NCBI GenBank assembly: GCA_002452215.1
Contig: DKCO01000047.1
Location: 1 to 28,181, forward strand
Length of the DNA: 28,181 bases
Direction of reading: 5' to 3'
DNA from: Spirochaetales bacterium UBA6872
Lineage (GTDB): Bacteria > Spirochaetota > Spirochaetia > Sphaerochaetales > Sphaerochaetaceae
Below are positions 24,171 to 28,181 of this stretch, one piece after another. The position numbers and the translations under genes were made by a program. The notes beneath the pieces were generated by a model that was not told the DNA's origin, searched no databases, and saw nothing but the letters and a program-made list of their open reading frames with translations. The stretch's first letter is position 1. The number at the start of each line of letters is the position of its first letter.

Positions 24171-25466
24171 ATGAGCATTATCGAAAGTATTGAAGCAAGA
24201 GAAATCCTTGATTCTCGCGGAAATCCAACCGTAGAGGTAGATGTATATCTTGAAGATGGCTCAATGGGCAGAGCTGCTGTTCCATCAGGAGCATCAACAG
24301 GCGTTCATGAGGCAGTAGAACTTCGTGATGGCGATAAAAAGCGCTATCAGGGCAAGGGCGTTCTCAAGGCTGTTGAGAATGTAAACAATATCATTGCACC
24401 AGCAATCGAGGGTATGGATGCTCTTGATCAGGTTGCAATCGACCATGAGATGATTGCACTTGATGGAACTCCAAACAAGGGTAGACTTGGAGCAAATGCA
24501 ATCCTTGGTGTTTCAATGGCAGTTGCAAGAGCAGCAGCTAACTATCTTGGTCTTCCACTATTTAAGTACCTTGGCGCATACCACTCATGTGTTTTGCCAG
24601 TTCCAATGGCAAACATCCTCAATGGTGGTGCACACTCAGATAACAAAGTCGACTTCCAGGAATTCATGGTTATGCCAATTGGTGCAACATCTGAGAGAGA
24701 GGCTGTAAGAATGGTTGCTGAGGTTTTCCACAATCTCAAAGCTGTTCTCAAGAAGAGAGGTCTTAATACAGGTGTAGGCGATGAGGGTGGTTTTGCTCCT
24801 GATTTGCAATCAAATGAAGAGGCTCTTGAAGTAATCATGGAAGCAATCAAGAATGCTGGTTACACAACAGGTAGAGATGGCGACTTCATGATTGCTCTCG
24901 ACCCAGCAGCATCAGAGCTCTATGATGAGGAAGAGAAGGTTTACACTCTTAAGTGGACAACTGGGGAGAAGAAGACATCTGCAGAGATGGTTGACCTTTG
25001 GGAGTCATGGGTAAATAAATATCCTATCATTTCTATCGAAGATGGAATGGCTGAGGATGACTGGGAAGGCTGGAAGATGCTTACAGACAGAATCGGTGAC
25101 AGAGTCCAGCTTGTTGGTGATGACTTGTTTGTAACAAACACAGAGAGACTCAAGATGGGTCTTGAGAAGGGTGTTGCAAACTCGATTTTGATCAAAGTCA
25201 ACCAGATTGGTACACTCACAGAGACATATGAAGCAATCAGGCTTGCAGAGAAGAATGGCTACACAGCTGTTGTTTCTCACAGATCTGGAGAGACAGAGGA
25301 TTCCTTCATTGCTGACTTGGTAGTAGCTCTTGAGACTGGAGAGATCAAGACAGGATCAATGTCAAGATCAGATAGGCTTGCTAAGTACAACCAGTTGATG
25401 AGAATCGAAGAGTATCTTGGAGACGATGCTGTTTATGCAGGAAGGGACGCTTTTAGAGTTCTCTAA
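24171..25466 (+). CDS. eno: Enolase (phosphopyruvate hydratase)
   Basis: A 431-residue glycolytic enzyme converting 2-phosphoglycerate to phosphoenolpyruvate with two Mg ions. Landmarks: EILDSRGNPTVEVDV, mobile loop PSGASTGVHEA, catalytic Glu in GDEGGFAPD, metal Asp in LVGDDLFVTN, catalytic Lys in ILIKVNQIGT, and SHRSGETEDSFIADL. Length and all active-site residues are normal. Single-gene unit with its own promoter and a strong terminator. Codon use is biased, with few rare codons, as for a highly expressed gene. Confidence 0.97.
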   Translation: MSIIESIEAREILDSRGNPTVEVDVYLEDGSMGRAAVPSGASTGVHEAVELRDGDKKRYQGKGVLKAVENVNNIIAPAIEGMDALDQVAIDHEMIALDGTPNKGRLGANAILGVSMAVARAAANYLGLPLFKYLGAYHSCVLPVPMANILNGGAHSDNKVDFQEFMVMPIGATSEREAVRMVAEVFHNLKAVLKKRGLNTGVGDEGGFAPDLQSNEEALEVIMEAIKNAGYTTGRDGDFMIALDPAASELYDEEEKVYTLKWTTGEKKTSAEMVDLWESWVNKYPIISIEDGMAEDDWEGWKMLTDRIGDRVQLVGDDLFVTNTERLKMGLEKGVANSILIKVNQIGTLTETYEAIRLAEKNGYTAVVSHRSGETEDSFIADLVVALETGEIKTGSMSRSDRLAKYNQLMRIEEYLGDDAVYAGRDAFRVL

Positions 25467-25486
25467 TCCGAGATTTTTCTTAGTTG

Positions 25487-25513
25487 ATACCACCTCAAAC
25501 GAGGTGGTATTTT
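25487..25513 (+). terminator. Terminator of eno
   Basis: Perfect 10-bp stem ATACCACCTC (25487-25496) / GAGGTGGTAT (25501-25510), loop AAAC, followed by TTT. Confidence 0.88.
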
Positions 25514-25743
25514 AGTCAAAGACGAAAAAAATAGACAATTAATATCGATTTTGTATCAAATCTCATTGTTATAATTTACAATCTATTCATATATGAACAT
25601 ATAAAACTAAATTGTCAAAATTTATATTTAGCTAAAAATTACACATAAAAAACTATAAAAACATCAATTTAAATAAGAAAAACAACAAAAACAGTCAATT
25701 ATGAAGAAAAGTGAATGCTTTAAGAAGGAAAATTGGATTTAAG

Positions 25744-25773
25744 TTGACAGTTCGTTGTAGCGTTTGATACAAT
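25744..25773 (+). promoter_or_regulatory. Strong promoter of the first outer-membrane protein gene
   Basis: Perfect -35 TTGACA (25744-25749), 18 bp spacer, extended -10 TG-A-TACAAT (hexamer 25768-25773). The best consensus match in the window; leader about 65 nt. Confidence 0.8.
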
Positions 25774-25794
25774 TCATACCGTATAACGGAAAAG

Positions 25795-25822
25795 GGGAAA
25801 GCGTTCCTTGAGGTTCGCTCCC
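25795..25822 (+). promoter_or_regulatory. Leader hairpin of the first outer-membrane protein gene
   Basis: GGG-AA-AGCG (25795-25803) pairs with CGCTCCC (25816-25822), with two bulged A; the loop contains CCTTGAGG, which can pair with itself. It lies 11 nt before the GGAGG ribosome site. Confidence 0.45.
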
Positions 25823-25845
25823 GAATTTTATCAATGGAGGAAATA

Positions 25846-27252
25846 ATGAAAAAGATTCTTTCTATTGCATTGGTTGCACTGCTCGCAGGTTCTGCATTTG
25901 CAGCATTTTCTGGCAATGCAAGCGTAGCATTGGGCTATAATTGGGAAACTGGCGCTTATGGCTTCACAAACGGAACTGGTCTAGATTTTGATATCGACTT
26001 GGCTACAGCTGAGGGAGAGGGAGAGGCAATTGCTGATGCTCCTGTTTATGCTGGAATCAAGGCAACATTTGCACTTAAGGTTGCTAATATAGAGGCCACA
26101 AACGGTTTTGGTCAATATCTTAATCCAGTAGATGGTGCAACCGAAAAAGCTGGCCTTGGTGTTTTTGCTGAAGTAGCAGAGGCTTATGTAGCTGGTGAGA
26201 ACTGGAAAGTATCCATTCTTGGAACACAGGGAGCTCCAGACTTTGCTAAGTCCGCAATCGAGACAAAAGACGCTGCTGTAAAGGATGTCTTTGGCAACGA
26301 GTATGACACAAAGGATACTGCTGTTACATACAAAGTTGCAGCAAATGATTTGGCTGGCGTAACGGTTGAAGCATACGACTGGAAGGCAAGCTTTGGTTTT
26401 GTTGGAAACTCAGGGAAGGGACAACTCTCTACAGCAACAAAGGAAAAATCATTTGATTACAATGCATTTGTACAGACACCATCATTTGATTTTGATGTAG
26501 TTAACTTCCAACTTGCTGCAATTGCTTCATCAAATACAACTGAAACAGATCCAACAAAAAAATATGATTCAGCAATTGGTGCATCTGCTAAGGTTGGATT
26601 TGCCTCTGATATCGTCACAGGTTCTGTTGCTGCTGATTATGGTGTAAAGCTTGCAAAGAATGCAGAGGACAAATATGATGCAACACACGGTTTGGATGTT
26701 GCTGCTAACATGGCAATTTCTCCTGTAACTCTTGATGTTTACTTCAATAACGAGAATCTTTCAAGCAAGACAGAAGGCGATGCAAAGCTTGCTGAGAATC
26801 TCCTTTCAGCACAGGTTAAGGCTGATCTCAAGGATTTTGATGTTCCTGTTGCTATTACAGCTTATGGAAAGAATATGCTCGACAAGATTGATGGACAGGA
26901 TTTTGGTGGCAAAGTTGCTGTAACTCTTGATGCATTCTCAGTATCAGTTGACGGTGGATACGTTATCGGAACAGAAAAACTTTATCTTGGTGCTGATGTC
27001 GCTTATACAGCTGACCTCTTCACAGCTAAGGCTGGTATTGACTGGTCACTATTTGGAAAGGCTGACAAAGACAACCAGGTTCTTGCACTTAGCGCTTCTA
27101 TCGAGTCATCAACACTTATTCCAGGTGCAACACTTTCTCTTGCATATGGCGCAGCTAAAGAGAAGATGAACCTTCTTGACAAGCAGGTTAACTCTGATGT
27201 TAAAGCTCAGAATGCTGGAAAGGTTGAGGCAAAGGTCAAGATTGCTTTCTAA
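25846..27252 (+). CDS. Porin-like outer-membrane beta-barrel protein
   Basis: 468 residues. A Sec signal peptide (MKKILSIALVALLAGSAFA) is probably cut before AFSGNASVALGYNW. Alternating hydrophobic and polar strands rich in Gly, Ala, Asp and aromatic residues follow throughout, with no other hydrophobic helix. The C-terminus is VKIAF*, the terminal Phe being the usual barrel-assembly signal. I do not recognise a named family, but the style resembles spirochaete major outer-membrane proteins. The ATG at 25846 is used since GGAGG is 5 nt upstream; an in-frame ATG 4 codons earlier precedes that site. Its 3' half is related to the convergent gene at 27433-28181 (LALSASIESSTLIPGATLSL versus LGFEVEAKSTTLIPGAELSL). 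Confidence 0.82.
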   Translation: MKKILSIALVALLAGSAFAAFSGNASVALGYNWETGAYGFTNGTGLDFDIDLATAEGEGEAIADAPVYAGIKATFALKVANIEATNGFGQYLNPVDGATEKAGLGVFAEVAEAYVAGENWKVSILGTQGAPDFAKSAIETKDAAVKDVFGNEYDTKDTAVTYKVAANDLAGVTVEAYDWKASFGFVGNSGKGQLSTATKEKSFDYNAFVQTPSFDFDVVNFQLAAIASSNTTETDPTKKYDSAIGASAKVGFASDIVTGSVAADYGVKLAKNAEDKYDATHGLDVAANMAISPVTLDVYFNNENLSSKTEGDAKLAENLLSAQVKADLKDFDVPVAITAYGKNMLDKIDGQDFGGKVAVTLDAFSVSVDGGYVIGTEKLYLGADVAYTADLFTAKAGIDWSLFGKADKDNQVLALSASIESSTLIPGATLSLAYGAAKEKMNLLDKQVNSDVKAQNAGKVEAKVKIAF

Positions 27253-27278
27253 TAAAAGCAAAGAAACAGAATTTAAGG

Positions 27279-27304
27279 CGGCATGGGTTATCTCATGCCG
27301 TTTT
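27279..27304 (+). terminator. Terminator of the first outer-membrane protein gene
   Basis: Stem CGGCATG (27279-27285) / CATGCCG (27294-27300), 8-nt loop, followed by TTTT. Confidence 0.85.
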
Positions 27305-27380
27305 CCATGTCCTCCGCAAGAAAAAAATATAAGATAACCAGCAATGCCTTTTACAGTGATGTGTTTTAGCCTATGCACAT

Positions 27381-27411
27381 AAAAACGACATAGACAAAAG
27401 CCTATGCCGTT
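27381..27411 (-). terminator. Terminator of the second outer-membrane protein gene
   Basis: On the minus strand AACGGCATAG (27411-27402) pairs with CTATGTCGTT (27393-27384), one G-U pair and an 8-nt loop, followed by a U-run at 27385-27381. Confidence 0.8.
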
Positions 27412-27432
27412 TGAAATATAGGTTGATTCGTT

Positions 27433-28181
27433 TTAGAAAGAAACCTTGCACTTAGCTGTAAGTGATCCAAGTCTTGAAAGCTCATCAGCGTCAATCTTTG
27501 CATCGCTATATGACTTAAGAACATCATCAGCTGCATACTTGAGTGATAGCTCAGCACCTGGAATAAGTGTTGTCGACTTTGCTTCAACTTCAAATCCAAG
27601 GACAAGTGCATTAACAGCTTCTTTGTATGCCTTTGCAGAATCAGCCTTTGGATCCGCAATTGCTTTCTCCAAATCAGTTGTATCAGCATTGAATCCTGCA
27701 TTCTTCATAGAAACCTTTCCTGAGAATGTAGCTACATCCATTGTGTATGTTGCTCCGATGCTTGCATTCCAGCTGAAGAATTTTTTTCTTTAGCTGTATC
27801 CATATCACCAAGCTTGTTTGGAACTGATGTGGTATTGAAACCAAAGCTAGCAGAGAGCTCAAGAGCGTCTACAGGTGTCACTGTTGTCTTGATACCATAC
27901 TCAGTACCTTTTGTGATTTTATTATTCATCATCATGACTTCAAATGTTGAAGGATTATCTTTGACAGCTGTAGCTGTTGCTACTGGTCTTGCAAGATCCT
28001 TTCCATAGATAGCTAAAGTCATTGGAACATTGAATGCATTCATGTCAAGAGCAACCTGAGCTGAAAGATAGTTTGCATCAACAGCCTCTTTCTGTGTGCC
28101 ATCGTAGTTATAGTACAAATCAACTGTTACAGGTGATACCTTGACCTGAGCAGCAATATCCATACCAAACTTCTCTTTAGC
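27433..28181 (-). pseudogene. Second porin-like outer-membrane protein, frameshifted at a poly(A) run and cut by the window edge
   Basis: The 5' part lies beyond the window. The visible frame (28181 down) encodes barrel-like sequence (AKEKFGMDIAAQVKVSPVTVDLYYNY, quoted in part; compare ISPVTLDVYF of the first porin) and runs to a stop at 27732. From 27787 down, a run of seven A on the coding strand (GAAAAAAATTC) shifts the frame; continuing in the other frame gives FFSWNASIGATYTMDVATFSGK and runs on to CKVSF*, with the terminal Phe of a barrel protein. One extra A would join both parts into one protein. It may be a sequencing error, a true mutation or a phase-variable tract. Paralogue of the convergent gene at 25846. 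Confidence 0.8.

Larger units (their letters stand above)
25467..25845. other. 379-bp intergenic region upstream of the first porin gene
   Basis: No gene. After the eno terminator come about 230 bp of very AT-rich DNA with many phased-looking A-tracts (25510-25740), then a strong promoter and a structured leader. The A-tracts could act as an UP element or a bend for high expression. Confidence 0.6.
27111..27571. repeat. 18-bp inverted repeat shared by the two outer-membrane protein genes
   Basis: AACACTTATTCCAGGTGC at 27111-27128 recurs as its exact reverse complement at 27554-27571. Both encode the same part of the barrel (TLIPGA) in the convergent paralogues, so the identity is coding homology; it could also allow recombination between them. 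Confidence 0.75.

Noticed and set aside
24542..25280. Long minus-strand frames within eno, and similar ones within opp, pcrA and porin genes
   Set aside because: They are antisense shadows caused by codon bias of the real genes.
1..28181. CRISPR array, tRNA, rRNA or insertion sequence
   Set aside because: No regularly spaced repeats, cloverleaf, rRNA-like sequence, transposase or flanking inverted repeats were seen.

Overview
The window is a low-GC, gene-dense bacterial chromosome segment. Two features point to a spirochaete, probably a gut-associated Sphaerochaetaceae- or Treponema-like lineage: two adjacent porin-like outer-membrane proteins that resemble spirochaete OMPs, and OppA-type lipoproteins and permeases of the kind seen there. 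The assignment is an inference from gene style; there is no rRNA or marker tree here to settle it. The first gene has a much higher GC content and different codon use from the rest, so it looks foreign.

Left part (1-7.9 kb): the 3' end of an AAA-ATPase/PD-(D/E)XK protein; a guanine deaminase gene (guaD) whose leader carries a recognisable guanine-class purine riboswitch aptamer; a PocR/AraC-type regulator divergent from a two-gene operon (NahK-like sugar 1-kinase plus a phosphohexomutase) that probably feeds amino sugars or hexoses into central metabolism; a YbaK-type tRNA deacylase; and an ADP-ribosylglycohydrolase-family protein.

Middle (7.9-16.4 kb): an oligopeptide ABC transporter. oppB-oppC-oppD-oppF form a tight operon with its own promoter and terminator. 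The binding lipoprotein oppA is a separate unit about 1.8 kb beyond the end of oppF. A SprT-like/DUF2786 metalloprotease-type gene and a small membrane protein lie between them. OppC has an insertion of roughly 200 residues after its first membrane helix.

Right part (16.4-28.2 kb): rimO overlapping a pcrA/uvrD helicase gene; a DUF4143-type ATPase; a flavodoxin-like protein; a DUF2442-HTH protein; rplM-rpsI with a structured leader; recX; eno; and two tail-to-tail outer-membrane protein paralogues. The second paralogue is frameshifted at a homopolymer and runs off the window.

Two signals stand out. The first is the guanine aptamer in front of a guanine-degrading enzyme, which would be expected to work as an ON switch. 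The second is a set of about seven or eight monocistronic or first genes (araC-type regulator, ybaK, the small membrane protein gene, rimO, the DUF4143 ATPase, DUF2442-HTH, recX, perhaps sprT) that have no Shine-Dalgarno sequence but have a -10 hexamer ending only 6-8 nt before the start codon, as expected for leaderless mRNAs. The other genes in the window have clear Shine-Dalgarno sites. No tRNA, rRNA, CRISPR array or insertion sequence was seen.
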